Origin: Ferroacidibacillus organovorans
GTDB taxonomy: Bacteria; Bacillota; Bacilli; Alicyclobacillales; SLC66
Assembly: GCF_001642725.1 (NCBI RefSeq)
Contig: NZ_LSUQ01000008.1
Coordinates: forward strand, 1-64,000
Direction: 5' to 3'
DNA length: 64,000 nucleotides
The first letter of the stretch is position 1. The number at the start of each line of letters is the position of its first letter. The translations under genes and the position numbers were made by a program. The notes beneath the pieces were generated by a model. That model was not told where the DNA came from and ran no database searches. It saw only the letters and a list, made by a program, of their open reading frames with translations. Of the stretch, positions 51,404-61,404 are shown piece after piece.

Positions 51404-53019
51404 CCTGAATCCGTGACATCGGTTCTTAATCTCTTTGATCACTAACGCATGTCATTGTTTTCAGTTGAACAGTGAGTTCTAACGACGGCGGCGCCCCGAA
51501 TGCCAACTCGAACGAATCCTGGCGCGATGCCTACCAGGATATGGGGAAGCATGGGATGAAGCTCTCAACCGAATGCCAAGTACAAACGACGGAACACAGT
51601 GAACCAGGGGTTGCGCCTACCTAATCTAAGATACCTACGTCGGGCATGTGTAGTCACCTTGGCGGCCAGCGTGATAAGATTTTGGATCACAGTTCGAATC
51701 CTGCGACGCTGCACCGTATTTTTCAGGGGAGCGTCCTCTCGTTTCAGGCTCTCCTGCCCAATCATGCGCAGGAGATTGTAGGCCAGTACAGCAAAATGAA
51801 GTACGAGGTCATTGGTATCAAATTTCCCAGATGGAAGCCGCTCCACGTCGAGATCTGTTTTCAGTTCACTATGGAATTGCTCCATTGTGCCATGGGCGTG
51901 GTACAAGTCAATCACCACTGAAGCCGCATCCGGCAGGGATGTCAAATAGACGTCGACCTCAATCTCGGGTACGAGAAGCATCTGACCGTTCTTATCGATG
52001 GTACGCTCAATGACTTCGAAGACCATTCGGACGGGCTTGCTGAGTCCCTTCATCGACGACAGAATCGAACCGCGGTAGATTTTCTTACCCGGGCGAGATT
52101 CGCAACACATGCCTTGACGCTGGGCAGTGAGTAGCCACACGTCTGAACTCTCACGCCGTAGATTCCGCTTGATGATGAAGTCGGCGTACGTGCCCTCGGA
52201 TCGACAGACTACCAGGTTATCTACACTGTCATTCCCGGCATCCATGCGAAGTAAAAGTGGCAAAGAGGTGATGCGCTTCGCATAGCGAATACTCTCGGCC
52301 AGAAACTTTGCAGTGCCCTTTTGACAATGCGTGCTGCCCTCCCGCAGATTGACGTGTACACCGTAACCCTCATGGCCGAGATACGCAAAGATCGGGGCGT
52401 ACCCGTCGTGGCCCTTGTAGGTTCTGGACACACCCTGTTTTTTGGTCCCCGAGTTGTCAAATGGCGAGACGTCGATATCCAGTGGGACGTACGAACGTTC
52501 TTTATCTCGTCCTAAGTGAACGGGCGAGACGCTGACGCCGAAATCATGCAGGAGATTGGCTGACTCCTCCAGAATGATAGGTTTCCAGTCAGAGATTGGG
52601 GCGGCCATATCGAAGCGTTGGCGCAGCGTAGGGCTGGATGGAACAGTGCCAATTTGCAAGGCAGCAAAAAAGAATTCGTCCTCACGAAACGGCTCGATGT
52701 GGTCGAAGTCGCTCTTTCCCTGGCAGAGCAAACCAAGGTATGAGTAGGCGACATCACGATTGGAGATGTCTGGCGTACCCACCCCGGGCACGGTCGTTTG
52801 ATTCAAACGCGATCCAAGATTCGTTTTATCCAGCAGTAGTCCGACAAGGGACAGGCCTGAATGCGTTGTCATGGTCTCGTCAGATTGCTCAATGATGAAG
52901 CGCAAGAGATCACCTCATTGGTGAATTTAGATAACCCGGAATATCTCCCGTTCTCTCTATTTTACTTCATCATTCTATTAATTTCGAAGCTTTTCAAATA
53001 CTCGTGTCACGGATTCAGG
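51404..53019 (-). mobile_element. IS1380-family insertion sequence
   Basis: Ends CCTGAATCCGTGACA (51404-51418) and its complement (53005-53019); GTTAC directly repeats outside both (51399-51403, 53020-53024), a 5-bp target duplication. 1616 bp, one transposase gene. It sits inside the left part of the IS91-type element. Confidence 0.85.
51565..52905 (-). CDS. IS1380-family transposase
   Basis: 446 residues from a TTG with GAGGTGATC upstream. Typical IS1380 features: PLDIDVSPFDNSGTKKQG (first Asp region), LLLRMDAGNDS (second Asp), FHSELKTDLDVERLPSGKF (Glu) and NLLRMIGQESL. Full length, ends intact. Confidence 0.9.
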   Translation of the reverse strand: MRFIIEQSDETMTTHSGLSLVGLLLDKTNLGSRLNQTTVPGVGTPDISNRDVAYSYLGLLCQGKSDFDHIEPFREDEFFFAALQIGTVPSSPTLRQRFDMAAPISDWKPIILEESANLLHDFGVSVSPVHLGRDKERSYVPLDIDVSPFDNSGTKKQGVSRTYKGHDGYAPIFAYLGHEGYGVHVNLREGSTHCQKGTAKFLAESIRYAKRITSLPLLLRMDAGNDSVDNLVVCRSEGTYADFIIKRNLRRESSDVWLLTAQRQGMCCESRPGKKIYRGSILSSMKGLSKPVRMVFEVIERTIDKNGQMLLVPEIEVDVYLTSLPDAASVVIDLYHAHGTMEQFHSELKTDLDVERLPSGKFDTNDLVLHFAVLAYNLLRMIGQESLKREDAPLKNTVQRRRIRTVIQNLITLAAKVTTHARRRYLRLGRRNPWFTVFRRLYLAFG

Positions 53020-53106
53020 GTTACTTTCCTCGCACCAGAGATTCCCTTAAGATTCGCGCTATGCAGCCCTTTTTCGACTGCAAATGAATCTTGAGGAGAA
53101 TGCGAA

Positions 53107-53989
53107 ATGAACGAACAAAGACAAGTGTTAAAACGGTTGGCAGAAGATATTCGGCTTCGGGGGTTATCGCAGAATACACTAGAGAGCTATACCATGCATG
53201 CACGGATTTTTCTGGAGTTTAGTGGCCACCGACCGATAGAACAACTGAATACAGAAGATATCCGCCGATTTCTGCTACATTTAATCCATGAAAAGAAGGT
53301 GTCGCCCGGAACCGTAAACGTCTACAGCGCTGCGATTCGTTTTCTCTTTGCTGTGACCTTGAATCGTACGCTGAATTACCTCCAAATTCCTCGTCAGAAA
53401 AAACACAAGACCCTGCCTGAAGTGTACCAGGGATGAAGTGAACTCTATTTTGGAGAGTTGCCACAACATCAAACACAAGGCCATGTTGATGGTGGTCTAT
53501 AGCTCAGGGCTACGGGTCAGCGAGGCCGCAGCCCTCAAAATCCAGCACATTGATTCAAAAAACATGCGTTTGTTTGTGCAAAACGGTAAAGGTGGCAAAG
53601 ACCGCTACACTTTACTGTCAGACGCCTGCCTAAACGTTTTGCGCAAGTACTGGAAGGAATACCGGCCAAAGCACCCCGAGGGATGGCTGTTTCTTGGCAC
53701 GTACAACGTGACCCATATTACCCCTGACGCCATCGGCGATGCTTTCAATAAAGCGGTCCAAAGAGCTCACATCGCCAAACAAGCGTCCATCCACGCTCTA
53801 AGACACTCCTTCGCCACACACCTACTGGAAGATGGGGCCACATTGCTACAGATCAAATCATTGCTGGGACATGCCAGTGTTCAGTCCACGACAATCTATT
53901 TGCATCTAGCGAATATGCCTTCTGGTATCGTAAGTCCGCTGGACAGTCATTCCACAGGCACTGAGTTTGAGGTTTCTTCACATGCCTGA
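53107..53989 (+). pseudogene. tyrosine recombinase/integrase, one frameshift
   Basis: First frame: SAM-like N-terminal domain (LAEDIRLRGLSQNTLESYTM, HLIHEKKVSPGTVNVYSAA) to KKHKTLPEV. The next frame, offset by missing bases at about 53430, resumes RDEVNSILESCHNIKHKAML with YSSGLRVSEAAAL (Arg), HALRHSFATHLLEDG (HxLRH), LLGHASVQSTTIYLH (His...Tyr). So all catalytic residues exist but in two frames. It overlaps the IS91-type transposase start; this pair is a known arrangement. Confidence 0.8.
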
Positions 53990-55112
53990 ATTACAAGACA
54001 TCTTTGCGCAGCATGGAGAAGCGTATCAAGTCAAACACCGTCTTCCACCTGACCAGCAGAAAGTGATCCGCGCGATTCGAAACTGTAGAACTGCTGCGTT
54101 AGGTGGACATGTGGATGAATGTGACGAATGCGGATTCGTGCGGGTCTCTTACAATTCGTGTCGTAATCGTCATTGTCCCAAATGCCAAACGCTCACCAAG
54201 GAACGTTGGATTGAGGCTCGAAAAGACGACTTGCTCAATGTTGGATATTTTCATGTGGTGTTTACTCTGCCTGACCTACTAAATTCCGTTGCGTATCAAA
54301 ATCCCAAGACTATCTACGGCCTTCTCTTCAAGGCAGCGGCCGAAACGCTGTCCGAACTCGCCGCTGACCCCAAATATTTGGGTGCACAAATTGGTTTCAC
54401 AGGAGTCCTCCATACATGGGGGCAGAACCTGATGCATCATCCGCATCTGCACTGCATTGTGCCCGGCGGCGGACTGACTTCCAATGGCAGGTGGGTGAAC
54501 TCGCGAAAGAAGTTTTTCATCCCGGTGAAGGTGCTGTCTCGGAAATTCAGAGGCAAGTTCCTGCATTATTTGAAAGAGGCGAAGCTTGAATTTTACGGCT
54601 CCATCGTGCACTTGCAAGAGCAGAGCCAGTTTCAGGATTGGATGTCTTCTCTATACCAAAAAGAATGGGTGGTCTACTGCAAACCGCCCTTCAAAAACGC
54701 TGGACACGTTGTGGAATACCTTGGACGCTACACTCACCGCGTGGCTATTTCCAATCACCGGATTGTCAATTTGGAAGCGGGAATGGTGACGTTCAAGTGG
54801 CGGGACTACAAGGATGACAACCAACAGAAGGAGATGAGTCTGACCGCAGATGAATTCATCCGTCGTTTTTTGATTCACGTGTTACCTACCGGATTTACGA
54901 GGATTCGGCACTACGGGCTACTCAGTCCCAGAAATAAAGCAACCAAGCTGAAACTGTGTAAACGACTTACGAAGACCGCCGTAAGAACAACTCCACTCCC
55001 CAAGCTGTCCGCTCTGGAATTCTTGGAGAAGCTCACTGGCAGAGATTTCACCGTTTGTCCTTGCTGCGGTATTGGTCATCTCAGAGCTTCACCAGAACAA
55101 GGAATTGCATAG
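53982..55112 (+). CDS. IS91-family (HUH) transposase
   Basis: 376 residues from the ATG at 53982 (MPELQDIF) with GAGG 9 bases before. N-terminal zinc-binding domain (CDECGFVRVSYNSCRNRHCP, KCQ), then HTWGQNLMHHPHLHCIVPGG with the HUH-type His pair, and a Tyr-rich part (YLGRYTHRVAIS). Rolling-circle transposase. Intact. Confidence 0.9.
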   Translation: MPELQDIFAQHGEAYQVKHRLPPDQQKVIRAIRNCRTAALGGHVDECDECGFVRVSYNSCRNRHCPKCQTLTKERWIEARKDDLLNVGYFHVVFTLPDLLNSVAYQNPKTIYGLLFKAAAETLSELAADPKYLGAQIGFTGVLHTWGQNLMHHPHLHCIVPGGGLTSNGRWVNSRKKFFIPVKVLSRKFRGKFLHYLKEAKLEFYGSIVHLQEQSQFQDWMSSLYQKEWVVYCKPPFKNAGHVVEYLGRYTHRVAISNHRIVNLEAGMVTFKWRDYKDDNQQKEMSLTADEFIRRFLIHVLPTGFTRIRHYGLLSPRNKATKLKLCKRLTKTAVRTTPLPKLSALEFLEKLTGRDFTVCPCCGIGHLRASPEQGIA

Positions 55113-55360
55113 CCTTGGTCGAGCGCCTCTTGATTGGGGAGGGGGAAACTGTATCCGCTTGCCATATCATGCGGCCAATCACCGCCTGTTTCCCGCCAAT
55201 TAGCTCTTCTCTGAACCTGTAACATCGGTTTATCAAGACACCATGAGCCTGTTTCTTTCCCCATAGTGGCGGGCGACCGCAGTTTAGTCCAATAGAATTA
55301 TCCAAAATCGGCGTTCCTTCACGGAATGCCACCTCTTTTTACTCGATTTTCGATAATTCT
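55113..55360. other. IS91-type 3' terminal region
   Basis: About 250 bases between the transposase stop and the point where CvpA coding resumes. It should hold the element's origin end. A 12-bp word TCCCCATAGTGG (55258-55269) repeats in the same orientation at 51315-51326, near the other junction. Confidence 0.45.
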
Positions 55361-55561
55361 CTATTCATTATTTTGAGTTATATAATTCGTGAATTGGATG
55401 CTAATTACCCATGTAAACCATAGAGCCCCAATTCCAACCGCCGTAGAAATGAACCGACTCACGACATAAACGAGTTCTGTAGCAAACCGATGCAAGACAC
55501 CCGAAATAATGGAGTACAGTAAAATCCCCGCAAGTGTTAATGTCATCCAGTCGATGTACAT
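55361..55561 (-). pseudogene. CvpA-metallopeptidase gene, 5' part
   Basis: Starts MYIDWMTLTLAGILLYSIIS after GGGGGG, continues with VLHRFATELVYVVSRFISTA and VGIGALWFTWVISIQFTNYI, then stops after 66 residues. This is the first half of a CvpA domain (two membrane helices) without the second half. The missing part matches the frame at 50103-51343, same strand and right order. Confidence 0.7.
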
Positions 55562-55573
55562 AATACCCCCCAT

Positions 55574-56165
55574 TCATAGCTTTTCGCAGTGTCCCCTGTT
55601 TTCTGTCTAAAAATATGGCATTTTAGGAGTCTTGATATCCGAGTAGGAGTCAAATCAGCGACTTCAATGCCTCAGTTCACGCGTACACAAACCCGCACAT
55701 AAGAGGTCTGTTGCCCCCATATTAATCGCATCAGTTGAAATTTTATCCAGTTTGCAGACGGGTGGTGATAACGCTTCTTTTCTCTCCGCTGCACCCGACG
55801 ACCAACTGATTCTCACCTATGCTATCCATCTCTTGGCACTGCGTTACAGTTTATCGCTTCAAGACAATGTGATCCATGGCGCCCAGAGAAATTCTCGCAG
55901 GGTAGTAAAGCATCGTTCGTCTTACAGTGGTCGTCATTCGTATTAGAAAAAGCAAGAGATATGCGTTCCCCAGACTTTCAGGGCGTTCGGTTGCTGTTGC
56001 AACGAGAGCTTCCTGGAATCCCGCTCAACGGAAGGCTCGTCTTCTACCAGACCTTCGAACCAGGGCTCATACATGGCATTACATTTACATTTACTTGTTT
56101 GCACGTCACCCTTTCCCGTCAACAAATTCTCCGAGGATCTTGAAGCCTGTCGTCTTTCCTAAAGT
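55574..56165. other. intergenic region
   Basis: About 590 bases. A plus frame (55927-56508) runs antisense into pspA and looks like a shadow; others are short. It must hold the cvpA-peptidase promoter on the minus strand. No gene seen. Confidence 0.4.
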
Positions 56166-56199
56166 GACAAAACCCCGCCATAGGGTAGGTAGGCGGGGC
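56166..56199 (-). terminator. terminator of the pspA operon
   Basis: On the minus strand GCCCCGCC, a 12-base loop, GGCGGGG, then TTTTGT, about 20 bases after pspA. Confidence 0.8.
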
Positions 56200-56214
56200 T
56201 CATGCTTTTCACCT

Positions 56215-56892
56215 TTATTTCGATTCCGCGTTCATTTCCTCTTTCAATTTGGCCAAAGCGTCCTCCACTTCCGCATTCGCGTGCGACTTTTTCAATTCAT
56301 TCATTTCATAGGACAAAGAGGACGTCATCGACGCATAAGCAGCTTGACCCTCCGCCTCCCGACGTTCGACCTTTTCCTCCATCCGATCAAACTTGGACAA
56401 CGGGTCGTCCTTACCTATCCCGCTAATTACGTCCGCCGCGCCTTTCTGCGCAACAGCCCGACGATTACGACGAACCAGGTCATCGCGCCTTTCCTTGGCT
56501 TCTTCTAGTTTATCCTGTAGCAACTGATACTGTTCTCTCATCTGAGCGGAAGTTTGACCGGCATCTTCTAACTCAGGCTTTAGTTTTTCAAGACGATTCT
56601 TTTCCTTTTGCTCATGTTCGAGCGCTTTGTGTGCCAAATCTTCTCGGTTCTGCTGCAGGGCAAGTTTCGCCTGTTTGTGCCAATCGTCAATGGCAGCCTC
56701 GCATTCATGAATTTGCTTTTCAATCATGATACGCTCAGCTTCGAATCGATTCACCTCGACAGAGAATTGGCGTAAATGATCCGTTGCGTCCTCAATATAA
56801 AGGTTTAGACTCTTTTCGGGATCCTCTGCCTTACTGATGATGTCATTTATGTTGGCCCGAACAAGATCTTTCATTCTCGCTATCAATGACAT
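56215..56892 (-). CDS. pspA: PspA/IM30-family membrane-stress protein
   Basis: 225 residues, almost entirely coiled coil: MSLIARMKDLVRANINDIIS, EDPEKSLNLYIEDATDHLRQ (the conserved early helices) and long charged helices to the end. PspA/LiaH proteins form ESCRT-III-like assemblies that guard the membrane. Third gene of a minus-strand unit after a response regulator and an unknown protein; usual partners PspF or LiaFSR are not here. Confidence 0.88.
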   Translation of the reverse strand: MSLIARMKDLVRANINDIISKAEDPEKSLNLYIEDATDHLRQFSVEVNRFEAERIMIEKQIHECEAAIDDWHKQAKLALQQNREDLAHKALEHEQKEKNRLEKLKPELEDAGQTSAQMREQYQLLQDKLEEAKERRDDLVRRNRRAVAQKGAADVISGIGKDDPLSKFDRMEEKVERREAEGQAAYASMTSSLSYEMNELKKSHANAEVEDALAKLKEEMNAESK

Positions 56893-56994
56893 ATTGGTTC
56901 ATCTCCCTTTCGGTTTTTTAATTGAACCCACAGACAACGTACTACAAATTCATGGAGAAAGTGTGGAGAATGCAAAACAAAGCCTCGGGTCTGA

Positions 56995-58083
56995 CTAATC
57001 GTCACAATACTGACGAGAATCAGCACGCCCAAAGGAAGCTTGCGTGATGAATCGGCCAGGCTCTCCATCTTCGCCATAGTCCCATACAAAAACGTGCCCC
57101 GTTGGGATGGTATGGTTCAAGACATGTACTGGACCCTTGGTCACTCGATATACGGCTTGAAATGGACAACTTGCCCAATAGCCATCCTCATGTATTTCAC
57201 CACGGGATATGAGTTGTTCCGTGGTAGATACATACTCCCGCTCGACATTTGTGACTTGATGTTGTCTCCAGTGTTCTTCTAAGTCGCGTTCGGCCTCGTC
57301 CCATTCGCCATCTTGGCGAATCTCACGGATGGCAATCGGAGAGGTCACCTTCCAAACATCATTTGCGTCAAGTTTGGAGTAAGCATACTGACCCGATGGC
57401 GATGCGTTTTTCAACAGTGAGGGGTCTTCAAGTCCTTGTGCGATGAGCAAATAACTGGATAAGGTAGTCCAGTACTGCGTTTCCGCCTCCTCATGACTGC
57501 TCCGGGGAACATGACGTCCCCCGAGGATGGAACCAACAGTCGCGTCACCGGTACCTCTTCGTGTACGTGCTTCCTCATACAGCAAAATTGCTTCCTTGTA
57601 TAAATCTGCTCTTAGTCGGGCATGTTCCATTCTTTCTTTAAACATTGATTCCATCTCATCTGTTGCGCGGCGCATACCGGCAAGATGTTCCACCGGACAC
57701 AATCCAGACGACTCAATACGCTTACCCAACCGAATCGGTAGATGAATCTTCGAACTCCCTTCAAAAGCGGCCTCTTGGCGGGCAGCGACTAACAAGTCTG
57801 GGATTTTTCCGTACCACGCCTCGGCTTGCTCATGCGTCATCATGGGAACTGGCAATGACTTGTGCGCATCACTTGAATAGGCGTTCAGTAGCAACGCGTC
57901 CCCCATGACTTGGAGGCTTTTTGCCGCCTGAATGATTGTCCTCGCTTTCAGGTTCGGACAATCCGCAAGCTCCACAACGACTTCAAACACTTCTTCGCCC
58001 ATTCTCTTATAGCCTTCCAAATGCTCTGGAGAATCGATCCACTTTCCAGATATGGAACTTCGAATACGATCCAAAAAGCCCAT
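56995..58083 (-). CDS. hypothetical protein of the pspA operon
   Basis: 362 residues, no signal peptide or membrane segment. The first 200 residues are helical (EHLEGYKRMGEEVFEVVVEL, MESMFKERMEHARLRADLYK); the C-terminal 90 look beta-rich (GPVHVLNHTIPTGHVFVWDY, RFITQASFG). AGGAGGG lies before the ATG. It lies 36 bases after the response regulator and 102 before pspA. I know no family; context suggests envelope-stress sensing or a PspA partner. Confidence 0.75.
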   Translation of the reverse strand: MGFLDRIRSSISGKWIDSPEHLEGYKRMGEEVFEVVVELADCPNLKARTIIQAAKSLQVMGDALLLNAYSSDAHKSLPVPMMTHEQAEAWYGKIPDLLVAARQEAAFEGSSKIHLPIRLGKRIESSGLCPVEHLAGMRRATDEMESMFKERMEHARLRADLYKEAILLYEEARTRRGTGDATVGSILGGRHVPRSSHEEAETQYWTTLSSYLLIAQGLEDPSLLKNASPSGQYAYSKLDANDVWKVTSPIAIREIRQDGEWDEAERDLEEHWRQHQVTNVEREYVSTTEQLISRGEIHEDGYWASCPFQAVYRVTKGPVHVLNHTIPTGHVFVWDYGEDGEPGRFITQASFGRADSRQYCDD

Positions 58084-58119
58084 TGTTACCCTCCTGTTCA
58101 GAACAAAATTCTTCTTACA

Positions 58120-58815
58120 TTAGATTTTACCATCCGATGTGTTCACCACAAATTTATAACCAGCTCCCCAGACAGTTACAATGGGATCTACATCCACTTC
58201 GCGTAACTTCTCCCGTAAGTTTTTGATGTGGCTGTCCACGGTGCGTATGTCTCCATCAAAATCCAGGCCCCAGATTCGTTCCAGCAACTCCTCACGAGTA
58301 AATGTTCGCCCAGGACGCTTTGCCAGTAACCATAAAATATCGAACTCGGTTTGGGTGAGAACAAGCGAAATACCGTGTACAGAAACCAGTTTCGGCTCCG
58401 GCTCAATTGTCATATTCAGTGCCCGGATATGGTATGGCTCCGTCTCGGTTCCCACTGATCTACGTAACAGTGATTGGACACGCGCTACCAACTCACGACC
58501 GTCAAACGGTTTCGTCAAGTAGTCATCTGCCCCCATCGACAGTCCCTGCACCTTGTCTTCAATGGACGTTCGCGCTGTTAGCATCAAGATAGGCATCTCT
58601 GGCTCAATTGCCCGAATTTCCTTGCACGTTTCCCACCCGCTCATGCCGGGCATCATCAAATCCAATATGATCATATGGTATGTTTCTGCTTCAATTTGCG
58701 ACAAAGCCACCTCACCATTACTTGCCTCACCAATGGTGTACCCTGCATTCGTGAGATAAATCTTGAGCAACTGTCGCATCGGTGCCTCATCATCAACGAT
58801 GAGTATTTTGTACAC
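58120..58815 (-). CDS. OmpR/PhoB-family response regulator
   Basis: 231 residues: receiver domain with VDDEAPMRQ, phospho-acceptor in IILDLMMPGMSG, Thr in LMLTARTS and Lys in YLTKPFDG; winged-helix DNA-binding domain with LTQTEFDILWLLAKRPG and RTVDSHIKNLREKLRE. GTG start with GGGAGG 9 bases upstream. No histidine kinase gene is adjacent, so its signal comes from elsewhere or from its two operon partners. Confidence 0.9.
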   Translation of the reverse strand: MYKILIVDDEAPMRQLLKIYLTNAGYTIGEASNGEVALSQIEAETYHMIILDLMMPGMSGWETCKEIRAIEPEMPILMLTARTSIEDKVQGLSMGADDYLTKPFDGRELVARVQSLLRRSVGTETEPYHIRALNMTIEPEPKLVSVHGISLVLTQTEFDILWLLAKRPGRTFTREELLERIWGLDFDGDIRTVDSHIKNLREKLREVDVDPIVTVWGAGYKFVVNTSDGKI

Positions 58816-59019
58816 GACAGGAACCTCCCTTCACAAACGACGATGGGCATATCGTAACAGGCAAATTTGTAGAAAGTGTGTGTTCGGTGTGGATAATAAC
58901 CCCATATAATTGTCGTCTTCTCAACTCTGTCGAATTTGGCGAGGTATCTCCATGGTTTCTCCATAAATTTATTGCACGATGATTTTGCAACGTATCACCA
59001 TAAAACCAGGAGGTGCCGT

Positions 59020-59676
59020 ATGTCCGTAATTGAGCCAGGAGTATCTTTCCCTCGTCTGAATGAAAAAGCCCCGGATTTTGAAGCGATCAGCACACAGGGT
59101 GTCATCAAACTGAGTAGCTTTGAAGGCAAATGGGTGGTTTTGTTCTCCCATCCTGCCGACTTCACCCCGGTATGTACAACGGAATTTCACGGTTTCGCTT
59201 CCGAAGCCGCCGAATTTGAGAAACGCAATGTGCAACTCATCGGACTGTCAGTAGACGGTGTCGCCGCCCATCTTGCTTGGATGAAGGACATCGAAGATGT
59301 CTTTGGCACGAAAGTGCCTTTCCCTGTCATTGCAGATATGGATATGAAGGTGTCACGACTGTATGGGATGATTCATCCAGGTGCTTCTTCCACCGCGGCC
59401 GTTCGAGCCGTATTTATCATCGATGATAAGCAAACACTTCGTGCGATGATTTATTATCCGATGAGCGCTGGGCGAAGCATTGCAGAAATCCTCCGTGTCG
59501 TTGATTCGCTACAAACGACAGACAACAACGGAGTATCAACGCCAGCCAACTGGACGCCTGGCGAGCCGGTTGTCGTTGCGCCCCCAGCAAACATGAGTGC
59601 CATTGAAACGCCCGAAGAAGCACAGTCCAAAGGTTATGACTACAAGCGTTGGTACTTGCGGTACAAAAATCTGTAG
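59020..59676 (+). CDS. 1-Cys (Prx6-type) peroxiredoxin
   Basis: 218 residues. The peroxidatic Cys is in SHPADFTPVCTTEFHGFASE; no resolving Cys is visible, and the long C-terminal arm (SKGYDYKRWYLRYKNL) fits the Prx6 subfamily. It reduces peroxides with an outside thiol. Start at MSVIEPG because AGGAGGTG lies just upstream; an in-frame ATG at 58936 is too early. Monocistronic, with a hairpin after it. Confidence 0.9.
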   Translation: MSVIEPGVSFPRLNEKAPDFEAISTQGVIKLSSFEGKWVVLFSHPADFTPVCTTEFHGFASEAAEFEKRNVQLIGLSVDGVAAHLAWMKDIEDVFGTKVPFPVIADMDMKVSRLYGMIHPGASSTAAVRAVFIIDDKQTLRAMIYYPMSAGRSIAEILRVVDSLQTTDNNGVSTPANWTPGEPVVVAPPANMSAIETPEEAQSKGYDYKRWYLRYKNL

Positions 59677-59717
59677 AATCTTAGCATCGGTCTAAAATAA
59701 AACCTGTCACACAGAGT

Positions 59718-59755
59718 ATGCAACCCAGGCAGTCCTGTTACTGTCTGGGTTGCAT
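59718..59755. terminator. hairpin after the peroxiredoxin gene
   Basis: ATGCAACCCAG and CTGGGTTGCAT pair over 11 bases with an inner CAG/CTG extension. No clear T-run. Confidence 0.55.
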
Positions 59756-59952
59756 CCCTGTGAATTTATTGCCAATGGGTAAATTGGGTGTAAGTTCACA
59801 GAAGCGCGAATCTGGACAGTTGTAAAATCAACCGTGGTAGCAACTCGTCAACTCTGTCGTATTAACTGACATTGACACGGTTGAATAACTGATGATTTGA
59901 TGACCATCCGGTCACCATTTTACGCACAAAAGATTAGTTCACCTTAGTTCAC

Positions 59953-61404
59953 CTAGATACCATGTGCTCGATACCACGATTTCAGGAGTTTGGGCCAGTA
60001 CGATAATAGAAAAGCAATTAGGATCACCACAAGCAACAAGTTGATCTCAATGGAGAGATACACGTGAATAACGCGGTCAAAGAAACTAACAGCGAACGTG
60101 TCTATAAAACCCCAGGCTAGTGCAATGGTGGCGGATGGTACTTGTGGAACTTGTTGTAATTCGGTTTTGTTCACCAGAGTTCCGCGTGCGCTTACAAGTG
60201 ATACGGAACTAACCAGTACAACACATGTGAGCACTTGTACCAAGATGATGATGCTTAATACAACGTTCCACACGGAAGTGGCACTTAAACTCCACTCGCG
60301 ATTGATGGTCAATCCGACTAGCAGTGGCACAAGCGCCATTCCTATAATGAGTATCCATTTCGACAACATCACTTTACGTATCGGTATATGGAATAACCAA
60401 TACAGCCTCCTTACTGACACCTCATCTTGAAAAACTGTACTACAGGGTTCGAGGAAAAATATAATTGTAAGCCACAAATTAAACCATGCGATGTGCGATG
60501 GAAACAAAAGTAACATGGATAAGACATATATGCGCGGCACTGGAACTATGGGGCCCGCAACCAAAGCGATACGTAAAATGATCAGTATCCCAGTGAATGT
60601 GGCAAGTCGTAAAAGATAGCCCAATGTAATTTGATCGTATATGTCCTTCATGACGAGTGCGAGGGTTTGATTCGCCGGAATCCACCTCATTCGCCGGGTA
60701 TGGCCCCGTGCCCTCCGCAATACACCGGTTTTGCGCATTGCTGTAAACCGTCTGGTGAATCGGCGTGATTGCATATGAAAAATGGCAAAAATGCCTGGCG
60801 TTATTACACAAATCAGTAAACCGAACAGAATCCAACGACTGTCGAGCGCGCCCATGATCAACATCAAGAACTGATCGTGGCGAAGCAACAGAATGAGAGC
60901 GAATCCAAAGGTGACCAGCCCGCTAACCGATTTAAAAACCATCTCACATATCACAAAGAGCACTCGAAATTGGCGGATATACGTAATTGCGAACATAACA
61001 AACCACGTCGTACAAGTCACTGCCACGATACGAACAACGAATAGCAGTATGAACAAAAACAGTGGATGGATATTCGAGAAACTGAACGTGATCGTGTAGG
61101 CCAGGGATGAAAAGAGCCCTTCCAAAACGGTCACAAGTGTAAATGACATGATGAGTGTGAACGTCGGAACGCGAAACTGCCGTAAAAGCTTTGCCTCTTG
61201 GCGAACGAATAGATAATGATACGCACGACTCCATGTGCTTGAGAGTGTAGTAACGATCGTTATTATGAGATACAGTGAAAAGCGACTCATTGCCGGCAAA
61301 TCAACAAGTGTTGGACCACTTCCATTCCAGAATCCGAGCACCAACAAGACATAACCCACAATGATCCAAATGCCCAGTCGCCCGCGATGAAAACGGACAT
61401 ATTT
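59953..61404 (-). pseudogene. polytopic membrane protein, 5' end cut by IS1380
   Basis: At least 468 codons with about ten membrane segments and a basic central loop (RRFTRRFTAMRKTGVLRRAR), looking like an ABC-2-type permease subunit. The frame stays open upstream of the GTG at 61359 (RDKYVRFHRGRLGIWIIVGY) straight into the IS end at 61405, so the true start has been lost. A GTG at 61359 without a ribosome binding site is the only remaining start. No ATPase gene nearby. Confidence 0.6.

Noticed and set aside
55927-56508. 193-codon plus-strand frame
   Set aside because: Runs antisense through pspA and its terminator; coiled-coil genes often give long antisense frames.
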